DNA of 38,898 bases, taken from positions 1 to 38,898 of the forward strand of contig JAHEYQ010000045.1 in NCBI GenBank assembly GCA_023251515.1, read 5' to 3'. A program made the translations under genes and the position numbers. The notes under the pieces are model-generated. The model ran no database searches, was not told where the DNA came from, and saw only the letters and a program-made list of their open reading frames with translations. Of this stretch, positions 15,648 through 23,291 are shown piece after piece (within the stretch, counting starts at the first letter, position 1; each line of letters opens with the position of its first letter). This DNA comes from Bacteroidales bacterium (GTDB lineage Bacteria; Bacteroidota; Bacteroidia; Bacteroidales; JACABE01).

Positions 15648-16012
15648 TGACTACCGTATTTCAATGTTGCATTGCTTTAGTCAAACATTCTGACTACTGT
15701 GTTTCCGCGTTGAAATACCTTAGTCAAACATTCTGACTACCGTGTTTCCGCGTTGAAATACCTTAGTCAAACATTCTGACTACTGTGTTTCCGCATTGAA
15801 ATGCCCTAGTCAAACATTCTGACTACTGTGTTTCCGCATTGAAATGCCCTAGTCAAACATTCTGACTACTGTGTTTCTGCGTTGAAATGCCTTAGTCAAA
15901 CATTCTGACTACTGTGTTTCCGTGTTGAAATGCCTTAGTCAAACATTCTGACTACTGTGTTTCCGTCTTGAAATGCCTTAGTCAAACATTCTGACTAGTG
16001 TTTTTCAAGATT
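15648..16012. repeat. 43-bp tandem repeat array with an internal dyad
   Basis: Seven full units start at 15677, 15720, 15763, 15806, 15849, 15892 and 15935, exactly 43 bases apart. A partial unit starts at 15978 and a worn half unit lies at 15648-15676. Each unit opens TTAGTCAAACATTCTGACTA (or CTAG...), in which TAGTCA and TGACTA form a perfect 6-bp inverted repeat around AACATTC. The remainder reads about CTGTGTTTCCGCGTTGAAAT plus 3 bases, with point changes but no indels. No unique spacers separate the units, and 43 is not a multiple of 3, so neither CRISPR nor coding fits. Apart from this array, the terminator and a promoter, 15535-16196 shows nothing. Confidence 0.95.
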
Positions 16013-16164
16013 TTTCTGCCTTGCTTATACTCATTAAAAATCTTATCGTAAAATTTCACCAAACTAAACAACAAATATATCATGCAACTAAAACATTATT
16101 ATTTAATTGTGTATATTATTGCTGATTTTCATAAAAACTACAATTCGGGTATAAGAATTTTTAG

Positions 16165-16172
16165 TAATTTTG
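16165..16172 (+). promoter_or_regulatory. Possible pcrA promoter (-7 element)
   Basis: TAATTTTG is an exact TAnnTTTG match 24 bases before the TTG start codon at 16197. The -33 element is unclear (ATTC near 16143). The implied leader is very short and contains AGGAG at 16183-16187, a good ribosome binding site, which supports the TTG start. Confidence 0.4.
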
Positions 16173-16196
16173 AACTTTCAATAGGAGAACAGTAAT

Positions 16197-18497
16197 TTGA
16201 GAAATTTTTTAGACGAACTGAATGAGGCTCAGCGCAAAGCCGTAGAAGTAACCGAAGGTCCAGTAATGATTATTGCCGGTGCTGGTTCGGGTAAAACCCG
16301 CGCATTAACTTATCGTATTGCCCATTTACTTAGCAAAGGCACAGATCCTTTCAATATATTGGCTTTAACTTTTACCAATAAGGCAGCCCGCGAAATGAAA
16401 GAACGTATTCTTCAGCTTGTAGGACCCGATGCCCGCAACTTATGGATGGGTACTTTTCACTCAGTTTTTGCTAAAATTCTCCGTTTCCAGGCCGAAAAAC
16501 TCGGTTTCCCTTCAAACTTTACCATTTACGATACCGATGATACCAAAAGTTTGATGCGCAATATTATAAAAGAACAAAATCTCGACCCTAAACAATACGT
16601 ACCTAATTATGTACTTCACAGGATTTCGTCGGCAAAAAGCAGCTTGCTTAACGAAGCCGACTACAATAGCAATGCCGAACTGATGTTTCAGGATAAACAG
16701 GCAAACAAACCTATGATAGGCCGATTGTTTACCTTATATTCTCTTCGTTTGCGCAAAGCTCAGGCAATGGATTTCGACGATTTATTGTATTATACCAATG
16801 TTTTGTTACGCGATTTTCCGGATGTACTATACAAGTATCAGCACAAATTCAAATACATCATGGTAGATGAGTATCAGGACACCAATTATGCTCAATACCT
16901 GATTATTAAAAAGCTGGCTGCTAATAACGAAAACATTTGTGTTGTGGGCGATGATGCCCAAAGTATTTATGCATTTCGTGGTGCCAATATTCAGAATATA
17001 TTGAATATCAAAAACGATTACCCCGACCTGAAAACTTTCAAACTGGAACAAAACTACCGTTCTACCAAAGTAATAGTAAATGCAGCCAATAGCCTGATAG
17101 CTAAAAATCAGGATCAGATATTTAAAGAAATCTGGACAGATAATGAAGAAGGAAATAAAATAAAACTGCTAAAAGCTGCATCCGACAACGAAGAAGGCAT
17201 GATGGTAGCCAATTCGATTTTCGAATTAAAGATGAACAATCAGCTTAATAATGATGCATTTGCCATATTATATCGCACCAATGCACAATCGCGTTCGATG
17301 GAAGAAGGTTTAAGAAAACTAAACATTCCATATCGGATTTACGGCGGTCTTTCGTTTTACAAACGCAAGGAAATAAAAGATTTACTGGCATATTTCAGAG
17401 TAGTTATCAATCATAACGATGAAGAAGCTTTATTGAGAATTATCAATTATCCTACCCGAGGCATCGGACAAACTACTTTAGATAGACTGAGAGTGCTGGC
17501 CGATGATTACAGCAGAAGCATTTTCAGAATAATGGAAGGCATCGAACATATTAAAACAGATATAAACCAGTCAACCAAAAATAAACTCGTTGATTTTGTT
17601 ACCAAAATAAAAAGCTATACCGTAATGCTAAAAACCCGCAATGCTTACGATTTAGCCAAAAACATTGCAATATCATCGGGTTTGATGAAAGCACTTAATG
17701 AAGACGACACCCCCGAAGGTGTTAGCCGAATCGAAAACATTGATGAATTGCTAAATGCCATAAAGGACTTTACAGAAACAATACCTTTAGAAACCACAGA
17801 GGAAGAAATGCCTGCAAACAGCATCAGAACATTAGATGAATTTATGCAGGACATTGCCTTGCTTACCGATGCCGATAATGAAAAAGATGATGACAACAAC
17901 AAGGTTTCGCTTATGACTATTCATGCTGCCAAAGGGCTTGAATTTCCTTATGTTTTTGTAGTAGGTATGGAAGAAAACCTATTCCCATCTATCATGTCGA
18001 TATATTCGAGAGCCGAACTGGAAGAAGAACGCAGATTGTTTTATGTAGCCATTACCCGTGCAGAAAAAAGACTAACTTTATCTTTTGCCGAAAACCGCTA
18101 TCGTTGGGGTAATCTTACTTTTTCGGAACCCAGCCGCTTTTTGGAAGAAATTGACACCAAATATATTGACATTCCACAAAAGAACCCTACATTAAAAAAA
18201 CTAATGGGTAATGATGGTTTAAAAGAATATAATCCTGTAACTAAATCAACACCCGACCCGAATAAATTCAGGAAAATAACAAATAACGACACACAAATAC
18301 CGGCACAAAACACACAACTGGTAGAAGATTTCGACTCGCTGATGCCGGGTATGGAAGTAATACACGATCGTTTCGGGCAAGGAAAAATCATTAATCTTGA
18401 AGGGGTTGGACCCAGCAAGAAAGCCACCGTTTTCTTTGAACATATCGGAAACAAACAATTGCTATTGAAATTTGCCAAACTAAAAGTAATTGAGTAA
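16197..18497 (+). CDS. pcrA: ATP-dependent DNA helicase of the UvrD/PcrA family
   Basis: A 766-residue superfamily 1A 3'-5' helicase for nucleotide excision repair, mismatch repair and removal of replication or transcription roadblocks. Motifs appear in order: Q-motif region (LNEAQRKAV), Walker A AGAGSGKT (27-34), Ia TFTNKAAREM, Walker B VDEYQDT (223-229), III VVGDDAQSIYAFRGA, IV LEQNYRST, V TIHAAKGLEFPYVFVVGMEE (from about 573) and VI YVAITRAEK (near 618). The C-terminal 60 residues (LMPGMEVIHDRFGQGKI on) are the Tudor-like RNA-polymerase-binding domain of PcrA/UvrD. The start codon is TTG, backed by AGGAG at 16183-16187 and by the normal family N-terminus (xNFLDELNEAQ). It stands alone between two non-coding regions. 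The last codons run into an 8-bp tandem repeat. Either pcrA or uvrD could be used as the name. Confidence 0.95.
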   Translation: MRNFLDELNEAQRKAVEVTEGPVMIIAGAGSGKTRALTYRIAHLLSKGTDPFNILALTFTNKAAREMKERILQLVGPDARNLWMGTFHSVFAKILRFQAEKLGFPSNFTIYDTDDTKSLMRNIIKEQNLDPKQYVPNYVLHRISSAKSSLLNEADYNSNAELMFQDKQANKPMIGRLFTLYSLRLRKAQAMDFDDLLYYTNVLLRDFPDVLYKYQHKFKYIMVDEYQDTNYAQYLIIKKLAANNENICVVGDDAQSIYAFRGANIQNILNIKNDYPDLKTFKLEQNYRSTKVIVNAANSLIAKNQDQIFKEIWTDNEEGNKIKLLKAASDNEEGMMVANSIFELKMNNQLNNDAFAILYRTNAQSRSMEEGLRKLNIPYRIYGGLSFYKRKEIKDLLAYFRVVINHNDEEALLRIINYPTRGIGQTTLDRLRVLADDYSRSIFRIMEGIEHIKTDINQSTKNKLVDFVTKIKSYTVMLKTRNAYDLAKNIAISSGLMKALNEDDTPEGVSRIENIDELLNAIKDFTETIPLETTEEEMPANSIRTLDEFMQDIALLTDADNEKDDDNNKVSLMTIHAAKGLEFPYVFVVGMEENLFPSIMSIYSRAELEEERRLFYVAITRAEKRLTLSFAENRYRWGNLTFSEPSRFLEEIDTKYIDIPQKNPTLKKLMGNDGLKEYNPVTKSTPDPNKFRKITNNDTQIPAQNTQLVEDFDSLMPGMEVIHDRFGQGKIINLEGVGPSKKATVFFEHIGNKQLLLKFAKLKVIE

Positions 18498-18563
18498 ATG
18501 AGTAATTGAATAAATGTGTAAATGAATAACTGAGTAAACGAATAAACTCAATAACCAGTAACT
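18484..18563 (+). repeat. 8-bp tandem repeat array at the pcrA 3' end
   Basis: Ten consecutive octamers with the pattern GARTAAAT: AAGTAATT, GAGTAAAT, GAGTAATT, GAATAAAT, GTGTAAAT, GAATAACT, GAGTAAAC, GAATAAAC, TCAATAAC, CAGTAACT. The first two overlap the last codons and stop of pcrA. The same octamer family occurs in the opposite orientation at 22163-22202. Confidence 0.8.
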
Positions 18564-18642
18564 TTATAATCCATAAACCCAATTACCAAAAGGTTTGTAG
18601 CCCGACTATCAGAAATTATCAGATTAAGGATATATTATTAAT

Positions 18643-18660
18643 TATTTTTGTTTACTTTTG
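18643..18660 (+). promoter_or_regulatory. Possible promoter region of the DUF4290-murA operon
   Basis: Two exact TAnnTTTG matches lie close together: TATTTTTG (18643-18650) and TACTTTTG (18653-18660). No good TTG is spaced upstream of either. They would give a leader of about 100 bases before the ATG at 18770, containing the hairpin at 18724-18742. Confidence 0.4.
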
Positions 18661-18723
18661 CAATATAATAAAGTGCTGTTTTTTACTACCAAATATTAAC
18701 AGCCGATAATTAAAACGAAACTT

Positions 18724-18742
18724 AGAGATTTGAAGAATCTCT
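18724..18742 (+). other. Perfect hairpin in the leader of the DUF4290 gene
   Basis: AGAGATT and AATCTCT form a perfect 7-bp inverted repeat around TGAAG, 27 bases before the start codon. No T-run follows, so it is not a terminator. It may affect mRNA stability or translation, or be a protein-binding dyad; the sequence does not say which. Confidence 0.4.
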
Positions 18743-18769
18743 TGATAAACAAATATTTTCATTACCTTT

Positions 18770-19564
18770 ATGGAATATAATTCAACACGAAACAAGCTTG
18801 AAATTGCTGAATACGGAAGAAATGTTCAGAAAATGATTGAATATACTGTCAAAATTGAAGACAGAGAAAAAAGAAATGCTTTGGCAAAATCTATTATCAG
18901 AGTAATGGGGCAAATTAATCCTCATTTGCGCGATGTTGCCGATTTTACTCACAAATTATGGGATCATCTTTTTATTATTTCCGATTTCAAGTTGGATGTT
19001 GACTCACCATATCCTATTCCAAGCAGAGAAAGTTTTGATGTTCATCCCGAAAGAATTGCTTATTCTAATAAGAAATTTGCTTTCAGACATTACGGCAGAA
19101 ATATCGAAATGATGATTGAACATGTTACTTCATTGGAAGATGGCGAAAAAAAAGACAGATTAATTCAACTGATAGCTCATCAATTGAAAAAATCGTATTT
19201 AACCTGGAACCGAGATAGCGTGGATGATGATTTGATTATTCAACATTTGAAAATAATGTCGAAAGGACAACTTCAACTTGCTGATGATTTTAAATTTCAA
19301 AGCTCTAACGATATTCTGACCAAAGCCAAAACTCCGGCTGCCAGCCAGAAAAATAATCAACAGAATAATTCAGGCTCAAATAACCAAAAGAGCAGACGAC
19401 CACGTATTGCTTTAACTTCGGGAGGAAGTACTCAGCAACGTCCAAGTAATCCGAATCAACAAAGACCAACTAATCCGAATCAGCAAAGACCTAATAATCC
19501 GCCCAGAAACAACAACCAGCAACGTCCGGGTGGTGCAAGCCAGCCTTTCAAGAAAAAATATTAA
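18770..19564 (+). CDS. DUF4290 domain-containing protein
   Basis: A 264-residue cytoplasmic protein of unknown function, of a family found across Bacteroidota. Residues 1-185 are the conserved domain, which contains two related halves: EYGRNVQKMIEYTVKIEDRE near residue 13 and HYGRNIEMMIEHVTSLEDGE near 105. From about residue 190 the protein is disordered and rich in Asn, Gln and Pro, with imperfect QQRPxNPN repeats (DNA 19434-19530), and ends in basic FKKKY. No signal peptide or membrane segment is present. murA starts 14 bases after the stop, a pairing that I recall from other Bacteroidota and that hints at a cell-envelope or growth role. The function is not established. Confidence 0.9.
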   Translation: MEYNSTRNKLEIAEYGRNVQKMIEYTVKIEDREKRNALAKSIIRVMGQINPHLRDVADFTHKLWDHLFIISDFKLDVDSPYPIPSRESFDVHPERIAYSNKKFAFRHYGRNIEMMIEHVTSLEDGEKKDRLIQLIAHQLKKSYLTWNRDSVDDDLIIQHLKIMSKGQLQLADDFKFQSSNDILTKAKTPAASQKNNQQNNSGSNNQKSRRPRIALTSGGSTQQRPSNPNQQRPTNPNQQRPNNPPRNNNQQRPGGASQPFKKKY

Positions 19565-19578
19565 AGCATTGTTTGAAT

Positions 19579-20883
19579 ATGAGTTCTTTTGAAATTACAG
19601 GCGGAAAAAAATTGCAGGGCGAAATTATTCCGCAAGGTGCAAAAAATGAAGCTTTACAGGTAATATGTGCCGTTTTGCTTACTTCCGAAAAGGTTACAAT
19701 CAGCAATATTCCCGATATACGCGATGTAAATAAGCTGATTGATTTACTTGCCGAAATGGGTGTAAAAGTAGAAAAAACAGCAAAAGAACAATACACTTTT
19801 CAGGCTGATTATGTTGACCTTGATTTCCTGAAGACCGAAGAATTTAAACTAAAAGCTGCTTCGTTGCGTGGATCGGTGATGATTGTAGGTCCGCTGCTTG
19901 CCCGATTCGGCAAGGCATATATCCCACAGCCGGGTGGCGATAAAATTGGTCGCCGCCGTTTGGATACCCATTTTGTGGGTTTCGAAAAACTGGGTGCCCG
20001 TTTCGATAATGATAACTTCAATAAGTTTTATAAAATAGATGCTTCTCATCTCGAAGGCTGCTATATGCTTTTGGACGAAGCTTCGGTAACCGGTACTGCC
20101 AATATTGTGATGGCTGCTGTGATGGCAAAAGGCAAAACCACCATTTTTAACGCTGCCTGCGAACCTTATCTGCTGCAATTGTGCAATATGCTCAATCGTA
20201 TGGGTGCCAGAATAAGTGGCGTAGGGTCAAATTTGCTTATCATTGATGGTGTGAAAGAAATGCATGGCTGCGAACATACTTTGTTGCCCGATATGATTGA
20301 GGTAGGAAGTTTTATAGGGCTGGCTGCTATGTGCCGTTCGGAATTGACTATCAAAAATGTGAATTATCAGCATTTGGGTATTATTCCTGAAGTGTTCAGA
20401 CGATTGGGTATTAGGATAGAGCATAAGGATGATGATATTTTTGTACCTCAACAGGATAATTATGAAATAGAACATTTTATGGATGGCTCTATTATGACTA
20501 TTTCGGATGCACCCTGGCCCGGATTTACACCCGACTTAATAAGTATTGCTTTGGTGGTGGCTACACAGGCGCGTGGCAGTGCACTTATACATCAGAAAAT
20601 GTTCGAAAGCCGTTTGTTTTTTGTGGATAAACTAATAGATATGGGTGCTCAGATTATACTTTGCGATCCTCATCGTGCTACCGTTATCGGTCTGGATCAT
20701 CAGTATCCGTTGCGGGGTATAGAAATGATTTCGCCCGATATCAGAGCAGGTGTGGCTTTGCTTATTGCAGCTATGTCGGCTCAGGGTACAAGTATTATTC
20801 ACAATATAGAACAGATTGACAGAGGTTATCAGCAAATTGACGAACGCCTCAACAAACTGGGTGCCGATATCAGAAGAATTTGA
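19579..20883 (+). CDS. murA: UDP-N-acetylglucosamine 1-carboxyvinyltransferase (MurA)
   Basis: First committed step of peptidoglycan synthesis in the cytoplasm: transfer of enolpyruvate from PEP to UDP-GlcNAc. The 434-residue product has the EPSP-synthase-like fold. Visible family features are QGAKNEALQV near the start (the K-N pair binds PEP/UDP-GlcNAc), RGSVMIVGPLLAR, and the active-site loop PGGDKIGRRRLDTHF. The catalytic cysteine of E. coli MurA (Cys115, in PGGC) is aspartate here (D121), a natural substitution known to give fosfomycin insensitivity. I chose the ATG at 19579, giving MSSFEITGG; an in-frame TTG at 19573 would add two residues. The gene follows the DUF4290 gene by 14 bases and precedes a small membrane protein by 7 bases, so these three form an operon. 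Confidence 0.95.
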   Translation: MSSFEITGGKKLQGEIIPQGAKNEALQVICAVLLTSEKVTISNIPDIRDVNKLIDLLAEMGVKVEKTAKEQYTFQADYVDLDFLKTEEFKLKAASLRGSVMIVGPLLARFGKAYIPQPGGDKIGRRRLDTHFVGFEKLGARFDNDNFNKFYKIDASHLEGCYMLLDEASVTGTANIVMAAVMAKGKTTIFNAACEPYLLQLCNMLNRMGARISGVGSNLLIIDGVKEMHGCEHTLLPDMIEVGSFIGLAAMCRSELTIKNVNYQHLGIIPEVFRRLGIRIEHKDDDIFVPQQDNYEIEHFMDGSIMTISDAPWPGFTPDLISIALVVATQARGSALIHQKMFESRLFFVDKLIDMGAQIILCDPHRATVIGLDHQYPLRGIEMISPDIRAGVALLIAAMSAQGTSIIHNIEQIDRGYQQIDERLNKLGADIRRI

Positions 20884-20890
20884 TAAACAA

Positions 20891-21427
20891 ATGGAATCAA
20901 GTTTTCTTCCGCCTATACACGAAAGGGAAACCGATGAATTAATCGATATTATTATTTATGGCAATAACCACTATGAAACAGAAGCGGTTGAACAAGCTAT
21001 TGCCGAATTGGTAAAAAGAGGTGTATCGGAAGAAGAACAACATGAAATAATTAAACAATTTCACGATAAGGAAAGACAACTCGAATTAGAACATCAACAA
21101 GAATTAAAAGAGAATGAAACCGTTTCGTATTCTTATTTCGAAATGTTGCTAATTTTCTTTGTTTCACCAATTTTTATCAGCAGAAGATTTTTTAATCTTT
21201 ACATGACTTTCTCTGAATTACGTGATAATAATTACAAAAAGAAATTTAAACAACGGATTTTCCTTTTGGCAGCTGGCTTGTTGTTTTATATTTCAGCAGC
21301 ACTACTTCAAATAAATAAAACTAATGAAGAATGGCTAAAAAAGGTTGATAATACCGATATAACAAAATGGGAGAAAAACCGGATAACTGATGATAGTACT
21401 TACCTGTTAAATGATAGCACAAAGTAA
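20891..21427 (+). CDS. Small membrane protein of unknown function downstream of murA
   Basis: A 178-residue protein that I do not recognise. The N-terminal 80 residues are acidic and helical, with a short helix-rich motif (ELIDIIIYGNNHYETEAVEQ) and a charged coiled-coil-like stretch (EEEQHEIIKQFHDKERQLEL). Two hydrophobic segments follow, around residues 87-105 (LLIFFVSPIFI) and 125-142 (IFLLAAGLLFYISAALLQ), then a polar tail. The ATG at 20891 sits 7 bases after the murA stop; an upstream in-frame start at 20816 would overlap murA by 68 bases and adds nothing family-like, so I reject it. Co-transcription with murA is likely. Confidence 0.75.
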   Translation: MESSFLPPIHERETDELIDIIIYGNNHYETEAVEQAIAELVKRGVSEEEQHEIIKQFHDKERQLELEHQQELKENETVSYSYFEMLLIFFVSPIFISRRFFNLYMTFSELRDNNYKKKFKQRIFLLAAGLLFYISAALLQINKTNEEWLKKVDNTDITKWEKNRITDDSTYLLNDSTK

Positions 21428-21696
21428 TTCCAATATAATATAAAAACATATTTATTGTCAGGTAATTTAGCTAATAAATTTATTCAAACAGATTATGGTT
21501 TTATAGTATCTTAATATTTAGTGTTTTACAAAAACAAACATATTATAAATCCATTACATTTTTGTTAACAAATAAATATATTTATTTTAAGGTTTGCTTC
21601 ACCAAAAACCTTCAAATATCATAATATTCCAAAATATTACCCTTAATATATTATATAACATATATTTATACTATACCAAATAACTCAAAAAACAGG

Positions 21697-22126
21697 TGTT
21701 TTTGAATGGTTTTAAGTAAAAAACGGTCTCTTAAAAAAGGTTTTTGAATGGTTCGAATAATCAAACCATCTCCACAAGGAGGTTTTTGATTGGTTCGAAT
21801 AATCGAACCGTCTCCACAAGGAGGTTTTTGATCAGTTCGATTAATCAAACCGTCTCCAAAGAGAGGTTTTTGTCCAGTTCGATTAATCAAACCGTTTCCA
21901 CAAGGAGGTTTTTGTCCAGTTCGATTAATCAAACCGCTTCCAAAGGAAGGTTTTTGATCAGTTCGATTAATCAAACCGTTTCCACAAGGAGGTTTTTGAT
22001 CAGTTCGATTAATCAAACCATCTCCAAAGGAAGGTTTTTGTGCAGTTCGAATAATCAAACCATCTCCAAGGAAAAATTTTTGTGCATTTCGATTAATCAA
22101 ACCATCACCAAAGGAAGGTTTTGTAA
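21697..22126. repeat. 42-bp tandem repeat array with an internal dyad
   Basis: Nine full units start at 21739, 21781, 21823, 21865, 21907, 21949, 21991, 22033 and 22075, exactly 42 bases apart, with a worn unit from 21697 and a partial one at 22117. Each reads roughly GGTTTTTGATCAGTTCGATT, then AATCAAACCGTCTCCACAAG, GA. The unit at 21781 has the perfect dyad GGTTCGA-ATAA-TCGAACC; others keep it imperfectly. Because 42 is a multiple of 3, both strands stay open and encode 14-residue repeats (minus strand GLINRTDQKPPCGD-like), which I regard as a by-product. In 21428-21696 I see only AT-rich DNA. Confidence 0.95.
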
Positions 22127-22162
22127 TTTATATCCAATAAAATATTCACTTTTGACAAAAAG

Positions 22163-22202
22163 CATAACTCATCTATTCATTTACTCAATTATTCAGTTAA
22201 TC
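22163..22202 (-). repeat. 8-bp tandem repeat array, inverted relative to the one after pcrA
   Basis: On the plus strand the units are CATAACTC, ATCTATTC, ATTTACTC, AATTATTC and AGTTAATC. Read on the minus strand these become GATTAACT, GAATAATT, GAGTAAAT, GAATAGAT, GAGTTATG, the same GARTAAAT family as at 18484-18563. Confidence 0.65.
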
Positions 22203-22237
22203 TTTTTATCCTTTACTTCTATTTAAATAAAAAATAC

Positions 22238-22245
22238 TATCTTTG
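22238..22245 (+). promoter_or_regulatory. Possible promoter of the mevalonate operon
   Basis: TATCTTTG is an exact TAnnTTTG match, followed by AACCA. The identical 13-base string TATCTTTGAACCA recurs before the LamG gene at 31381. No clear -33 TTG is present. The leader before the ATG at 22290 would be about 38 bases. Confidence 0.5.
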
Positions 22246-22289
22246 AACCAAAGCAAATGGCATACGTTTATTAGAAAACTTTTATAAAA

Positions 22290-23291
22290 ATGGAGGACAG
22301 AAAAGGAGATCACATAAGGCTTGCGTTGAATTCGCAAATACAGGCAGATGAACTGGACGCCCGCTTCGACTACGAGCCTATGCTGGGTTCGGCAGCTGAA
22401 AGCGAATGGCAGCCTTTTGAGTTTTTGGGCAGAGAATTTAAAATTCCGATGTGGATTTCGAGCATGACGGGCGGAGCTTCCGAATCGCTATATATCAATC
22501 AGAATCTGGCAAAAGCCTGTAATAAATTCGGTATGGGAATGGGATTGGGAAGTTGTCGCATATTGCTCGACAACAAAAAACATCTCCCCGACTTCGATCT
22601 CAGAGACATCATTGGCGACGATTTGCCGCTTTATGCCAATATAGGCATTGCCCAACTCGAAAAAATGATGATAAACGGCGAATACGAACGTATAAACGAT
22701 TTGGTAAAAATGCTCAGAGCCGATGGCATTATCATCCATATTAATCCTTTGCAGGAATCTCTGCAGCACGAAGGCGATTTTCTGCACCATCGCCCTATTG
22801 ATACTTTAAAAGATTTCCTCAGCAAAAGCGATATAAAGATAATTGTAAAAGAAGTAGGACAAGGCATGGGAATCCGCAGCCTGAAAGAACTTTTACTCCT
22901 GCCCATCGAAGCTATTGAAACCGCTTCTTTCGGAGGGACCAATTTTGCCCGTCTGGAACTTATACGCCGCGCTGCCGAAAATGTATCACATCTCGAACCC
23001 TTGGCACATATAGGGCATACAGCCGAAAATATGGTTGACAATATCAATTATATCGTTGAAAACAATCCCGATATCAAATGCCGCCAACTGATTATTTCGG
23101 GCGGTATCCGTACCCATCTCGATGGTTATTATCTGATTTCAAAAAGCAAACTTCCGGCGGTTTACGGACAAGCATCTGGTTTTTTGCGACATGCCCGCGA
23201 ATCGTATGCTTCACTCGAAAAATATATTGAAGAACAAATACTTGGATTAAGATTCTCAAAAGCATGGTTATATCCTAAAACAGGCAAATGA
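22290..23291 (+). CDS. fni: Type 2 isopentenyl-diphosphate delta-isomerase
   Basis: Interconverts IPP and DMAPP, the two C5 building blocks of isoprenoids; the type 2 enzyme needs reduced FMN and divalent metal. The 333-residue TIM-barrel protein shows the N-terminal RKGDHIRLAL substrate motif, FMN-contact motif SSMTGG (57-62), a barrel strand IIVKEVGQGM (K187, E188), FGGTNFA, and the phosphate-binding ISGGIRT. Length is normal for the family. It is the first gene of a five-gene mevalonate operon, and its stop codon overlaps the next start as ATGA. It is unrelated to the type 1 Nudix-fold isomerase. Confidence 0.95.
   Translation: MEDRKGDHIRLALNSQIQADELDARFDYEPMLGSAAESEWQPFEFLGREFKIPMWISSMTGGASESLYINQNLAKACNKFGMGMGLGSCRILLDNKKHLPDFDLRDIIGDDLPLYANIGIAQLEKMMINGEYERINDLVKMLRADGIIIHINPLQESLQHEGDFLHHRPIDTLKDFLSKSDIKIIVKEVGQGMGIRSLKELLLLPIEAIETASFGGTNFARLELIRRAAENVSHLEPLAHIGHTAENMVDNINYIVENNPDIKCRQLIISGGIRTHLDGYYLISKSKLPAVYGQASGFLRHARESYASLEKYIEEQILGLRFSKAWLYPKTGK

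Noticed and set aside
15648..16012. CRISPR array
   Set aside because: The whole 43-base unit repeats directly, with no unique spacers, and no cas gene is near.
20816..20890. Upstream start for the small membrane protein after murA
   Set aside because: It would overlap the end of murA by 68 bases; the ATG at 20891, 7 bases after the murA stop, is a better start.
21666..22226. Two long repetitive open frames on opposite strands (144 and 160 codons)
   Set aside because: They follow from the 42-base period. Unit-to-unit changes alter residues freely (PCGN, SFGD, SFGS), with no silent-site preference, and no ribosome binding site or known domain is seen.
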